A stretch of 14,599 nt of DNA from an uncultured Desulfomonile sp. (GTDB lineage Bacteria; Desulfobacterota; Desulfomonilia; Desulfomonilales; Desulfomonilaceae), in the NCBI GenBank assembly GCA_903853735.1, contig CAINUH010000084.1:1-14599 (forward strand), written 5' to 3'. Below the pieces are notes generated by a model. It made no database searches. It saw only the letters and a list, made by a program, of their open reading frames with translations, and was not told the DNA's origin. Shown in pieces: positions 1-7,128 of this stretch (position 1 is the first letter of the stretch; each line of letters opens with the position of its first letter). A program made the translations under genes and the position numbers.

Positions 1-276
1 CATCCCGACATCAATGACGGTATCCGCCAAAACATCCGACCCTTCCTGTTGGCAGGTGACGTCGGCAAACGAAGCGCTGGCCTGTTCCGTGCCATTCCTC
101 TCGCGCTCAAAGACAAAGATCGCGGCACCGAACCCACCCGCCCCAAATCCGGCTACCCCTGGTTCTGGTGCGAAGAAGAACCCGGAACCGACCCCATCGG
201 CGGGAAAGACTTCGTCGGCAACCGTTGGAATGATGTGCATCTGACATTGGCCCGGAAAAAAGAGGCAAACTCATGA
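1..276 (+). CDS. C-terminal end of a large DNA methyltransferase (PglX-like / Eco57I-like), cut by the window edge
   Basis: An open frame runs from the first base to a TGA at 274-276, giving the last 91 residues of a larger protein. It contains NDGIRQNIRPF, then KDKDRG, YPWFW and finally GNRWNDVHLTLA. From memory this order (a D/N-DG-R-N-I-PF element, a KDRG element, an aromatic YPWFW patch and a closing RWND-H element) resembles the C-terminal tail of large adenine-specific methyltransferases of the Eco57I/PglX type, used in BREX and type IIL restriction systems. The catalytic NPPY region lies outside the window, so this rests on tail similarity alone. The stop overlaps the start of the next gene (ATGA, 273-276), which implies one operon. 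The DUF1016 and BrxL remnants that follow make PglX the best guess. Alternative: a stand-alone restriction-modification enzyme. Confidence 0.5.
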   Translation, partial: HPDINDGIRQNIRPFLLAGDVGKRSAGLFRAIPLALKDKDRGTEPTRPKSGYPWFWCEEEPGTDPIGGKDFVGNRWNDVHLTLARKKEANS

Positions 277-620
277 GCGCCATACCCCGCAAACCTTCCG
301 ACAAACCCGGCAAAACGGCGCAGGATTTCACCGCCTTGGTGGAAGCCGTGCGGCGGATCCATAACGAATGCGCCGTCGCGATCAACCGTACGGTCAACAC
401 CACGCTCACGCTACGCAATTGGCTCATTGGCGGCTACATCAGAGACTACGAACAGCATGGCGCCGACCGGGCGCAATACGGGATTCACCTTCTTGAAAAG
501 CTTTCGGACTCTCTGCAAGGATGCTTGGACCGATGCTATACTGGACGTTATCTTGGATTATGCCGCCAGCTTTTCGATGCCTATCCGTCAATTCGGAAAT
601 CACTGATTCCCAGATCCTGA
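273..620 (+). pseudogene. Truncated DUF1016 (YhcG-type, PDDEXK nuclease family) gene
   Basis: The start is an ATG inside the upstream stop codon (ATGA). Residues about 16-105 match my memory of the DUF1016 N-terminal domain: NTTLTLRNWLIG near residues 41-52, then YEQHGADRAQYG, a leucine-rich LLEKLSDSL helix, and CYTGRYLGLCRQLFDAYPSIRKSL at about 86-110 (two short motifs, CYTGRYLG and LCRQLF, are the clearest). Family members are usually about 330-370 residues, with a C-terminal PDDEXK-like nuclease half. This one stops at 115 residues and lacks that half entirely. Immediately after the family similarity ends, the DNA carries BrxL coding sequence in another frame, so the loss is a deletion rather than a natural short form. 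DUF1016 genes occur as accessory genes in restriction and BREX loci, which fits the neighbours. The product is probably non-functional as a nuclease. Confidence 0.8.
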
Positions 621-1371
621 AGCCGACATCTCCGACGACGCCATCGAGTGGGCCGCCAAGCTCGCGCTGGAATGTCGCCGAAGGGTGAAAGAGCAACAAA
701 AGCGCATCGGGGCTGCCGAATTCCGAAACACCCATTTCAGCTTAACCATGACCCCCGATGGGATGGAGCAATTCGTCTCCACACCTGAACTCCACAGCGA
801 GAACAGCATTGGAAGCGACCCACTCCCTGCCGGTCAGGCATGGGCGTTATCTCAAGGTGGCACGGATGAAAATCCCGGACTGTTCCGCATCGAGGTAACA
901 GAAGGGCCGGGAAGCGGGGTGAAGATTCTCAATCAAAGCCCTCCGGGGCCGCTCAAGGAGAGCGTGCGCTGCGCCGAACAGAATCTCTATGCCAGGGCAA
1001 AGGAGTTGGTCGGTGATCGCGATCCACGTGCCCATGAGTTCACCATTCAGTTCCGCGCCTTTGATGCCTGCAAGAGTGCTGCGGCCACAGGAATACCCAT
1101 CTTGCTCGCCATGAGTTCCGCGCTCGTCGAGCGCAGCCTGGAGGGTGGACTCGTCATCGTTGGCGGCCTCAATCTCGGGGGATCAGTCGAGTCCATTTAT
1201 AACGCCGTCAGTATAATCGAACTGGCTGCCGACAAGGGAGCGCAAAAAATCCTCATGCCTGTCTCTGCCCGCAAACAGCTATTTGAATTACCCGATGATT
1301 TGGCCACCAAGGTCACTGTTGTGTATTACTCAGATGCAAAAGATGCCCTGCTCAAGGCGCTCAATGAGTAA
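607..1371 (+). pseudogene. brxL: 3' remnant of brxL (BREX Lon-like protein), AAA+ core missing
   Basis: The frame is open from 607, just after an in-frame TGA at 604-606, to a TGA at 1369-1371, about 254 codons. It begins with the end of an AAA+ domain (AIEWAAKLALECRRRVKEQ, then KRIG at about 640-705). It then has the BrxL-type linker (TPDGMEQFVSTPE) and a Lon-protease-like fold ending KILMPVSARK...VVYYSDAKDALLKAL. Walker A and B motifs, expected in the missing N-terminal part, are absent; full BrxL is commonly about 450-680 residues. Compared with Lon, the catalytic serine position (Lon PSAG) reads AATG and the lysine position reads YNAV. The Lon fold therefore looks non-proteolytic. A GTG at 685 could start a 228-residue fragment. 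In type I BREX, brxL closes the operon, consistent with its place after pglX-like and DUF1016 pieces. Confidence 0.78.
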
Positions 1372-1620
1372 CCTCATCACTGATGACGAGAGGCAAACAC
1401 GCGGATTCACTTGCCTCGGCGAGGGCTCGTTTAGATGAACTGCACGAGTTAGTGGCACCTTAATCGGATAGCCAGGGGTTTTCCCCCCAGCCCCATGCCG
1501 GAATTGATGCGGCAGCATATCCAGTTTCTTATACTGTGTGGCATCTTGGTAGCGTTTGTTGGTCCATTAGAGGAACTCAACCAGGGGTGAATTGTCCGTG
1601 CATCATTTTATAATGTTTCA

Positions 1621-1645
1621 ACTCTATTCGTACAGAATGTAGAGT
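1621..1645. repeat. Inverted repeat with 9-bp arms and a 2-base bulge
   Basis: ACTCTATTC (1621-1629) and GAA-TG-TAGAGT (1635-1645) form arms around a 5-base loop (GTACA), with TG bulged out of the right arm. It lies 7 bases downstream of a perfect TATAAT. No T-run follows, so it is not a typical terminator. It could be an operator or RNA hairpin, or chance. Confidence 0.4.
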
Positions 1646-1889
1646 AAAAATTCTTGGTTGAACAGGGTTTTTTTGAGAGATTTATGGCAATGAATGGAGA
1701 TGCAGGGCGCAGCTATTTAGTGTCAGAGATCAGGCAATCACAGCTTGCTGTTTCTTAGTTCCTCACGCTGACGGCTATCGAAGATGCCGACCAAAGGCAG
1801 GATTGACAAAACGAGCAGGTTGGCTCACATTCAGGCATTCGTTTTTCTAAATCGAGGAGGCCGGGGCGTGACGAGCCCAGTTGACGGCC

Positions 1890-1917
1890 TTGACCGGGTT
1901 TCTACAGTCTGTATAAT
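1890..1917 (+). promoter_or_regulatory. Sigma70-type promoter of the GlsB/YeaQ gene
   Basis: TTGACC (1890-1895) and a perfect TATAAT (1912-1917) are separated by 16 bases. Transcription would start near 1924, leaving a leader of about 58 bases before the ATG at 1982. This is the best promoter match noticed in the window. The -35 sits in a 15-base stretch nearly repeated at 11919-11933, in front of glmU. Confidence 0.6.
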
Positions 1918-1981
1918 CATTGTTAGCCATTGGACTACAGTTGATGAATCGTTGTACCTCTGAATACTGAAGGAGGAAGTC

Positions 1982-2227
1982 ATGGAATTCATTTGGTTCA
2001 TTTTGGTCGGATTGGTTGCGGGTTGGTTGGCAGGAGTGCTTGTGGAGGGCGGTGGATACGGCGTAATTGGAGACATCATTGTTGGAGTAGTCGGGGCTCT
2101 GCTCGGAGGATTTCTTTTTGGTTCTTTTGGTGTCTCCGCCGGCGGGGGCTTGCTTGGAAGCATTGTTGTTGCCACTGTCGGGGCAGTCGTCCTTATCTTC
2201 ATTCTCCGGCTCATCAAACGAGCCTGA
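1982..2227 (+). CDS. GlsB/YeaQ/YmgE-family small membrane protein
   Basis: This 81-residue protein is almost entirely hydrophobic and glycine-rich. It has three likely membrane segments at about residues 3-21, 28-48 and 54-76, and ends in a short basic tail (RLIKRA). The pattern of LVGLVAGWLAG near the start, GDIIVGVVGALLGG in the middle and a GLLGSIVVATVGAVVL final helix is characteristic of the GlsB/YeaQ/YmgE family (Pfam 'transglycosylase associated'). Members are inner-membrane proteins linked to general or envelope stress; their molecular function is not established despite the family name. The length is typical. The ATG has a strong ribosome site (GGAGGAAG, 1971-1978) and its own promoter at 1890-1917. 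It is probably a single-gene unit: the next gene starts 274 bases later. Confidence 0.85.
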   Translation: MEFIWFILVGLVAGWLAGVLVEGGGYGVIGDIIVGVVGALLGGFLFGSFGVSAGGGLLGSIVVATVGAVVLIFILRLIKRA

Positions 2228-2264
2228 GTGGCTAACCCATCGGCTCCAAGGGACGTGCTGACAA

Positions 2265-2292
2265 GCGGCGACCCCTGAGGTCGGTAGGCCGC
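2265..2292 (+). terminator. GC-rich hairpin after the GlsB/YeaQ gene, no U-tract
   Basis: GCGGC (2265-2269) pairs with GCCGC (2288-2292), and inside it GACC (2270-2273) pairs with GGTC (2279-2282) around a 5-base loop, with five unpaired bases on the right arm. It lies 38 bases past the stop. No T-run follows, so factor-independent termination is doubtful; it may only stabilise the 3' end. Confidence 0.3.
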
Positions 2293-2501
2293 TACTCGAA
2301 TGCGCAATGCTTGAGGGTGCCGCTACTTCTTGACCCATCTCCGGTTCTTCTTCGGCGCACACAACGTTTCGCAATTGCCTATGTACCCCCATCCGAGAAC
2401 CGGAATCAACCTAACATAGTCTTTTTCAACGGACCGTGGCATCGTTGCTCATCCTGAAGTGGTCGGTGCAACGGATCGAAATCGAACACTGGAGGTGACG
2501 C

Positions 2502-3161
2502 TTGATTGACTTTCATACTCACACTCTTTTCAGTGACGGGGTGCTCGTGCCAAGCGAGTTGGTCCGAAGGGCTTTCAATATAGGTTACCGGGCTATCGGA
2601 CTCACAGATCATGTGGACGCCTCTAATTTGGATCTGGTACTGCCGAGGATACTCAAGGTCTCCAACGATTTGAATCGCTTTCAACCGACTTTGGTAATTC
2701 CTGGGGTAGAGATAACACATGCTCCACCGGCCCAGATCCCCGAGCTGGTGTCTCAGGCCAGGGAGCTTGGGGCGGTCTTAGTAGTGGTCCATGGAGAGTC
2801 TCCCGTTGAACCCGTAGCACCGGGCACCAATCTTGTCGCAATCGAATGCGGAGTAGACATACTTGCCCACCCAGGATTTATAACAGTTGAAGAAGCCGCC
2901 TTGGCCAGAGACAACGGGGTTTGTCTGGAGATTACCTCAAGGTCGGGACACAGCCTTACCAACGGTCATGTGGCCAGGATAGCCTTGGAGGTTGACGCTA
3001 CACTGGTAATCGATACGGATACGCACTCGCCGGATAACCTTATAAGTCTGGATCGAGCTTTCCAGATCCTTGTGGGAGCAGGTCTGACGGAAGCCGGCGC
3101 CGCGGGTGTCCTAAAGAATAATGAAAATCTTTTGAGTACCTTGAGGAAGCGCATGGTCTGA
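2502..3161 (+). CDS. PHP-domain metal-dependent phosphoesterase (histidinol-phosphatase-like)
   Basis: This 219-residue protein has the PHP metal-site motifs in order: HTH at residues 5-7, SDG at 11-13, TDH at 35-37, GVEITH at 68-73, VHGE at 96-99, AHPG at 122-125 and DTDTHS at 171-176. These would hold two or three divalent metals for phosphate-ester hydrolysis. Related short PHP proteins are annotated as histidinol-phosphatase-like, but no other histidine-biosynthesis gene is present, so the substrate is unknown. It has no signal peptide and is probably cytoplasmic. The start is a TTG chosen because GGAGG (2491-2495) sits 6 bases upstream, the protein then begins MIDFHTHT as the family does, and no ATG is available. 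The gene stands apart from both neighbours by more than 200 bases. Confidence 0.85.
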   Translation: MIDFHTHTLFSDGVLVPSELVRRAFNIGYRAIGLTDHVDASNLDLVLPRILKVSNDLNRFQPTLVIPGVEITHAPPAQIPELVSQARELGAVLVVVHGESPVEPVAPGTNLVAIECGVDILAHPGFITVEEAALARDNGVCLEITSRSGHSLTNGHVARIALEVDATLVIDTDTHSPDNLISLDRAFQILVGAGLTEAGAAGVLKNNENLLSTLRKRMV

Positions 3162-3164
3162 ACT

Positions 3165-3202
3165 GCCGGGTTTTTTTAGTCGAACCACCAAATTTTCCCG
3201 GC
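3165..3202 (+). terminator. Possible terminator: inverted repeat just after the PHP gene
   Basis: GCCGGG (3165-3170) and CCCGGC (3197-3202) are perfect 6-base arms around a long 26-base loop that begins with seven Ts. The T-run lies inside the repeat rather than after it, so a classical rho-independent terminator is not convincing. Position, 4 bases past the stop, is the main support. Confidence 0.25.
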
Positions 3203-3299
3203 CCACCCCCATTGCGCAGAAGTACGGTTGTGTATGAATCGAAATGTGATTCGAATTGCCCATTCCGGTTTCCCGAGTGCGTCGGCATCTTGCAGGGAA

Positions 3300-3313
3300 A
3301 TCAGAATTCTGAT
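3300..3313. promoter_or_regulatory. Perfect 14-bp palindrome upstream of sppA
   Basis: ATCAGAATTCTGAT is an exact palindrome 72 bases before the sppA start. A weak promoter-like pair (TTGCAG 3290-3295, 17 bases, TAGTGT 3313-3318) would place it in the spacer, where a dimeric repressor could act. No regulator is identified and the -10 is poor. Confidence 0.3.
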
Positions 3314-3385
3314 AGTGTCTGAACCCTGCTAGAAACCTGATATACGGTACCGGCGCAAGTATTTGTAGCTCTCAGGAGACTGTAA

Positions 3386-4294
3386 ATGAACAAATCCCGG
3401 ACGGCCAAAGCCGTCTTACTCATCTTTATCATTGTGATTGCATTTGTAGGAATTTCTGTGGGGATCTCCTTGGTCTGGGAGAGGGACGGAGATTCTGTGA
3501 GTTGGACAGGTTTCCTGGAGCAGCACAATAAAATTGGCGTGATAAATTTAGAAGGACAGATCATCTCTGCTGATGATTTACTGAAGGATTTGAGAAAGTT
3601 TCAAAAAAAGTCCTCTGTGAAAGCCATAGTCTTACGGATAAATTCACCCGGCGGTGCAGTAGCTCCTGCGCAGGAACTCTATCGTGAAATAGCTAAGATC
3701 AGAAAGAAGAAGCCTGTTGTGGCTTCTATGGAGACTGTGGCAGCTTCTGCGGCATACTATGTGGCAAGTAACACAGATAGGATAGTTTGTTCGTCCGGCA
3801 CCATAACCGGAAGTATCGGTGTCATTATGATGTTGCCTGATATCCAGAAAGCGATCGACAGGATCGGGATAAACGTCAAAATTATCAAGGCAGGCAAATA
3901 CAAAGACATTGGATCGGTTGTACGACCGCTCACTACTGAGGAACAAACAATTTTGGAGACCTTTGCCTCGGAAATCCATGAACAGTTTATCATGCACGTG
4001 GCCCAAGCAAGAAAAGGAAAGATAGAAGAGGAAAAACTCCGAGAAATATCGGACGGAAGATTCTTTACCGGCGAGAGAGCCAAGGAACTGGGATTAGTGG
4101 ACTCAATCGGCAATTTCTACGACGCAGTGAGAATCGCAAGTGAACTGGGCGGCATAAAAGTTGAACCCGAACTCTTGTATCCCAAGAAAAAATGGGAAAA
4201 TTATTTGGACATCTTCATGGAGTCGGCTTCCCGCGGACTCTGCACGGCAATAGAACGATCCGGCTTGATACGGCCGGTTCCGTCGATACAGTGA
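3386..4294 (+). CDS. sppA: Signal peptide peptidase SppA, short (36K) type
   Basis: This 302-residue serine protease cleaves leftover signal peptides in the membrane. Residues about 8-30 form an N-terminal membrane anchor, followed by an S49/ClpP-like domain. INSPGG (85-90) is the conserved glycine-rich turn. The nucleophile is Ser121 in ETVAASAAYY and the general base is Lys173 in GKYKDIGS. The 52-residue spacing equals that between Ser147 and Lys199 in Bacillus subtilis SppA. TGSIGV (141-146) and GRFFTGERAKELGLVD near the C-terminus are also typical. It is the half-size form rather than the tandem 67K E. coli type; such forms assemble as octamers with sites built between subunits. The start is supported by AGGAG (3374-3378), 7 bases before the ATG. 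It stands alone, with more than 220 bases on each side. Confidence 0.93.
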   Translation: MNKSRTAKAVLLIFIIVIAFVGISVGISLVWERDGDSVSWTGFLEQHNKIGVINLEGQIISADDLLKDLRKFQKKSSVKAIVLRINSPGGAVAPAQELYREIAKIRKKKPVVASMETVAASAAYYVASNTDRIVCSSGTITGSIGVIMMLPDIQKAIDRIGINVKIIKAGKYKDIGSVVRPLTTEEQTILETFASEIHEQFIMHVAQARKGKIEEEKLREISDGRFFTGERAKELGLVDSIGNFYDAVRIASELGGIKVEPELLYPKKKWENYLDIFMESASRGLCTAIERSGLIRPVPSIQ

Positions 4295-4523
4295 AGAGTG
4301 GTAATTCGCAATCATCATTTGGCGTAGGTGGTCGGTTTGCCCATGATTCAACTTCTCATACAAGAGAATTCAATTGTTGTTGGAAGTGCTCATACTGAGT
4401 TACAGTACTAGTTTGATGTTTTCGGACGGAATTTCCTAACCGATACAAGTGACCGTTGGGATTATTTCCGAGAGCCCAAGACAATTTGTCGAAAACTGAA
4501 ACTATCCTGAGTGGAGACTATGT

Positions 4524-5981
4524 ATGGCCATCAAAGAATCTCTGACTTTCGACGATGTTATTCTGACCCCGTGTCATTCAGAGGTGCTCCCGTCCGAGGT
4601 CGATGTGAGCACCTGGTTGACTCGTGAAATACTTCTCAACATTCCCCTGGTGAGCGCTGCAATGGACACGGTAACGGAATCAGAGATGGCGATTAGTCTT
4701 GCGCGGCAAGGAGGCATAGGTGTTATTCACCGCAATATGTCAATCAAGCAGCAGGCCAGAGAAGTGGATCGTGTCAAGCGTTCGGAATCAGGTATGATTG
4801 TTGATCCCATCACCATCAGTCCAGACCAAAAGATCGCTGATGCTCTTATTATTATGAAGAAATACCACATATCAGGCGTCCCTGTAACTGTAAACGGTTA
4901 CCTTAAAGGAATTCTCACCAATCGCGATCTTCGCTTTGTTGAAGACCTTGATCTGAAGGTCGAAGAAATCATGACTCGGGATAACCTTATCACAGTAGAC
5001 GACAAGATTGGGATTGAGGCGTCCAAAGCACTTCTCCACAAGCATCGCATCGAGAAACTCCTCGTGGTGGATACAGACAATCGCTTGAGAGGGCTGATTA
5101 CCATCAAGGATATACAAAAAGCTATAATGTTCCCTAGTTCTTCTAAAGACAGTTTAGGACGTCTGCGTGTCGGGGCCGCGGTAGGAGTGGGGCCGGATCG
5201 TGAAGAAAGAGTGGAAGCTCTTCAGAGGAGAGGAGTGGACGTCATTGTTGTGGATACGTCCCATGGTCACTCCAAGAATGTCTTGGACACGATTCATGAC
5301 TTAAAACACAATTTTCCCGATTTGTCCATAATTGGAGGCAACGTGGCCACTGCTGAGGCAGTACAGGATCTTGTCAAAGCGGGGGCTGACGGAGTGAAAG
5401 TTGGTGTTGGCCCGGGGTCCATCTGTACTACGAGGATAGTGGCCGGGGTCGGCGTTCCGCAGATATCGGCTATTATGGAATGCGCCACAATTGCTGACCG
5501 TCTGGGCGTGCCAATCATAGCCGATGGTGGAATCAAGTATTCCGGCGATATAACCAAGGCCCTTGCGGCAGGTGCTCGCACGGTCATGATCGGCGGCCTT
5601 TTTGCTGGTACAGACGAGAGCCCCGGCGAAATGGTCCTGTATCAGGGCCGATCTTACAAGTCATACCGTGGAATGGGCTCTCTGGAAGCAATGCGGGAAG
5701 GTTCCAGGGATCGTTACGGACAGCATGAGGGGGTCCCGGATCACAAATTGGTTCCGGAAGGAATAGTTGGAATGGTCCCGGCCAAGGGCCCTGTTGCCGA
5801 TTCCGTAAACCAGCTTATAGGTGGACTAAAGGCAGGGATGGGCTACCTGGGCGCCACAAATCTTGCAGAAGTGAAAAAGAGAGCCAATTTTGTTAGGATA
5901 ACAGCCGCAGGGCTGAAGGAGTCCCACGTTCACGATGTCGTGATAACCAAGGAAGCGCCAAATTATCATGTGGAATCGTGA
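4524..5981 (+). CDS. guaB: Inosine-5'-monophosphate dehydrogenase
   Basis: The enzyme oxidises IMP to XMP with NAD+, the first committed step of GMP synthesis. The 485-residue length is standard. TFDDVIL is at 8-14, followed by the first part of the TIM barrel. Two CBS domains follow at about 93-147 and 153-205, where purine nucleotides usually act as allosteric effectors. The barrel then resumes with the catalytic loop GPGSICTTR (Cys301), IIADGGI (331-337) and the mobile flap RYGQ (397-400). One oddity is GMVPAKG at 416-422, where many homologues have G-R-V-P-x-K-G. The ATG at 4524 has GGAG 7 bases upstream. argC starts 21 bases after the stop, so the two are probably one transcript. The 229-base leader showed no purine riboswitch or clear promoter. 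Confidence 0.97.
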   Translation: MAIKESLTFDDVILTPCHSEVLPSEVDVSTWLTREILLNIPLVSAAMDTVTESEMAISLARQGGIGVIHRNMSIKQQAREVDRVKRSESGMIVDPITISPDQKIADALIIMKKYHISGVPVTVNGYLKGILTNRDLRFVEDLDLKVEEIMTRDNLITVDDKIGIEASKALLHKHRIEKLLVVDTDNRLRGLITIKDIQKAIMFPSSSKDSLGRLRVGAAVGVGPDREERVEALQRRGVDVIVVDTSHGHSKNVLDTIHDLKHNFPDLSIIGGNVATAEAVQDLVKAGADGVKVGVGPGSICTTRIVAGVGVPQISAIMECATIADRLGVPIIADGGIKYSGDITKALAAGARTVMIGGLFAGTDESPGEMVLYQGRSYKSYRGMGSLEAMREGSRDRYGQHEGVPDHKLVPEGIVGMVPAKGPVADSVNQLIGGLKAGMGYLGATNLAEVKKRANFVRITAAGLKESHVHDVVITKEAPNYHVES

Positions 5982-6002
5982 GAGGCTTGCGAGAAAGAAA
6001 CA

Positions 6003-7040
6003 ATGATACGAGCACTGATTTTGGGCGCCACTGGATATACAGGGATTGAACTGGTCCGAATTCTTTCATCTCATCCGGAAGTCAAGGTAGTTGGTGGGAG
6101 TTCGAGAACCTGGGCTGGAAAGAAAGCCGGTGATGTTTTTCCATTCATTTGGGAAAAGAATGATTTTCACCTTTCATTGCTTCCAGACCTGGTTGAAAAA
6201 CCTGAGGCGGATATTGCCTTTCTGGCTTTGCCCCACGGGGAGGCAGCCGGCGCTATAAGACCATTTCTTGATGCCGGTCTAAAGGTTGTAGATCTGTCTG
6301 CTGACACCAGGCTTCACGACCCTGAAATCTATAGACAATGGTACGGCCTACACAGTGATCCGGAACTTCTTGACAAAGCGGTTTATGGTTTGCCTGAAAT
6401 TCACCGAGCGTTAATTCGGAATGCAGATTTGGTGGCCAACCCCGGATGCTACCCCACAACCGTCATTCTAGGTGTCGCACCACTCCTTAATTTTGAAGCG
6501 GTAGATACTGACTGCCCCATCGTTGACTCCAAGTCAGGTGTTTCAGGTGCGGGAAGGGGAGCCAAAATTGCCACAAGCTTCTGTGAGGTCGGCGAAGGCT
6601 TTAAGCCATACGGTGTGATCAGGCATCGCCATATTCCTGAGATGGAACAGGAACTTTCCGGGTTGGCTGGACGACCCATCAGAGTCAGATTTACGCCTCA
6701 TCTTATTCCTGTTAGCCGCGGAATGGTGAGCACAATTTATATGCCCATGAAAGAAGAAGTTAACTGGAACGCTTTGCATGACATTTATACCGAATATTAC
6801 CGGTCTGAACCTTTTGTAAGGATTCTCTCTTCAGGCGCTTTTCCCGATACATCAAAAGTCCGAGGATCCAACCAGTGTCATATCTCGGTGGAAGTGGACG
6901 AACGTACTGGATGGATAGTGGTCATGGTCGCCATTGATAATCTTGTCAAGGGCGCTTCAGGGAGCGCGGTTCAAAACATGAATATTATGATCGATGCGGA
7001 TGAAACTACCGGACTTACCGGGCTCCCGGTGTTTCCTTAA
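6003..7040 (+). CDS. argC: N-acetyl-gamma-glutamyl-phosphate reductase
   Basis: ArgC reduces N-acetyl-glutamyl-5-phosphate to the semialdehyde with NADPH, the third step of arginine synthesis, in the cytoplasm. The 345-residue protein begins with the Rossmann motif GATGYTG (8-14). It carries FLALPHG (73-79), the active-site cysteine Cys149 in NPGCYPTT, the SGVSGAGR loop, and HRHIPEMEQEL with the substrate-binding histidines. It ends with the usual DNLVKGASGSAVQNMN segment. Length and motifs are those of type 1 ArgC. The start at 6003 has only a weak purine-rich ribosome site (GAGAAAG, about 5991-5997) and may depend on coupling with guaB just upstream. No other arg gene is in the window, so arginine genes are dispersed here. 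Confidence 0.96.
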   Translation: MIRALILGATGYTGIELVRILSSHPEVKVVGGSSRTWAGKKAGDVFPFIWEKNDFHLSLLPDLVEKPEADIAFLALPHGEAAGAIRPFLDAGLKVVDLSADTRLHDPEIYRQWYGLHSDPELLDKAVYGLPEIHRALIRNADLVANPGCYPTTVILGVAPLLNFEAVDTDCPIVDSKSGVSGAGRGAKIATSFCEVGEGFKPYGVIRHRHIPEMEQELSGLAGRPIRVRFTPHLIPVSRGMVSTIYMPMKEEVNWNALHDIYTEYYRSEPFVRILSSGAFPDTSKVRGSNQCHISVEVDERTGWIVVMVAIDNLVKGASGSAVQNMNIMIDADETTGLTGLPVFP

Positions 7041-7072
7041 TGGCTGCCAAGGAATTCAAGAAATTTTTTTTT
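7033..7072 (+). terminator. Possible weak terminator or attenuator after argC
   Basis: TTCCTT (7033-7038) pairs with AAGGAA (7049-7054), with a further GG/CC pair inside around a 3-base loop. Nine Ts follow at 7064-7072, nine bases past the stem. The stem is short and the gap too long for a textbook terminator; partial termination between argC and the next gene is possible. Confidence 0.3.
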
Positions 7073-7128
7073 GGTTTCGAGCAGGTTCGTCTATGCTGCT
7101 CACGGTTTAGGAGGGGAGGAACCAAAGG

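Larger units (their letters stand above)
1372..1981. other. Non-coding boundary between the defence remnant and the core genes
   Basis: No convincing gene was found in about 610 bases. A 26-codon + strand frame (ATG 1383 to TAA 1463; begins MTRGKHADSL) directly follows brxL and looks mildly protein-like, but it has no ribosome site and may be the truncated head of a lost gene. On the minus strand a frame is open from about 1566 down to 1330 and includes a lysine/glutamine-rich patch. I recognise no family in it. A perfect TATAAT at 1609-1614 has no matching -35, and a bulged inverted repeat follows it at 1621-1645. The right edge carries the promoter of the next gene. The composition shifts here from GC-rich to more AT-rich. 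Confidence 0.5.

Noticed and set aside
685..1371. Stand-alone 228-residue Lon-like protease
   Set aside because: BrxL coding sequence continues upstream of the GTG to about 607-622, the AAA+ core is missing, and the Ser-Lys dyad is absent, so a remnant is the better reading.
1475..1486. GGGGTTTTCCCC mini-hairpin as a terminator of the brxL remnant
   Set aside because: The stem is only 4 bp and no T-run follows on either strand; it is over 100 bases past the stop.
1847..2392. Long minus-strand frames (up to 181 codons) opposite the GlsB/YeaQ gene
   Set aside because: They are low-complexity, proline/serine/threonine/asparagine-rich antisense translations of a real gene with a strong promoter, ribosome site and family match.
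4295..4523. Purine riboswitch or other structured leader before guaB
   Set aside because: No paired-stem pattern or conserved core of a known riboswitch class was recognised; the region looks like plain spacer.
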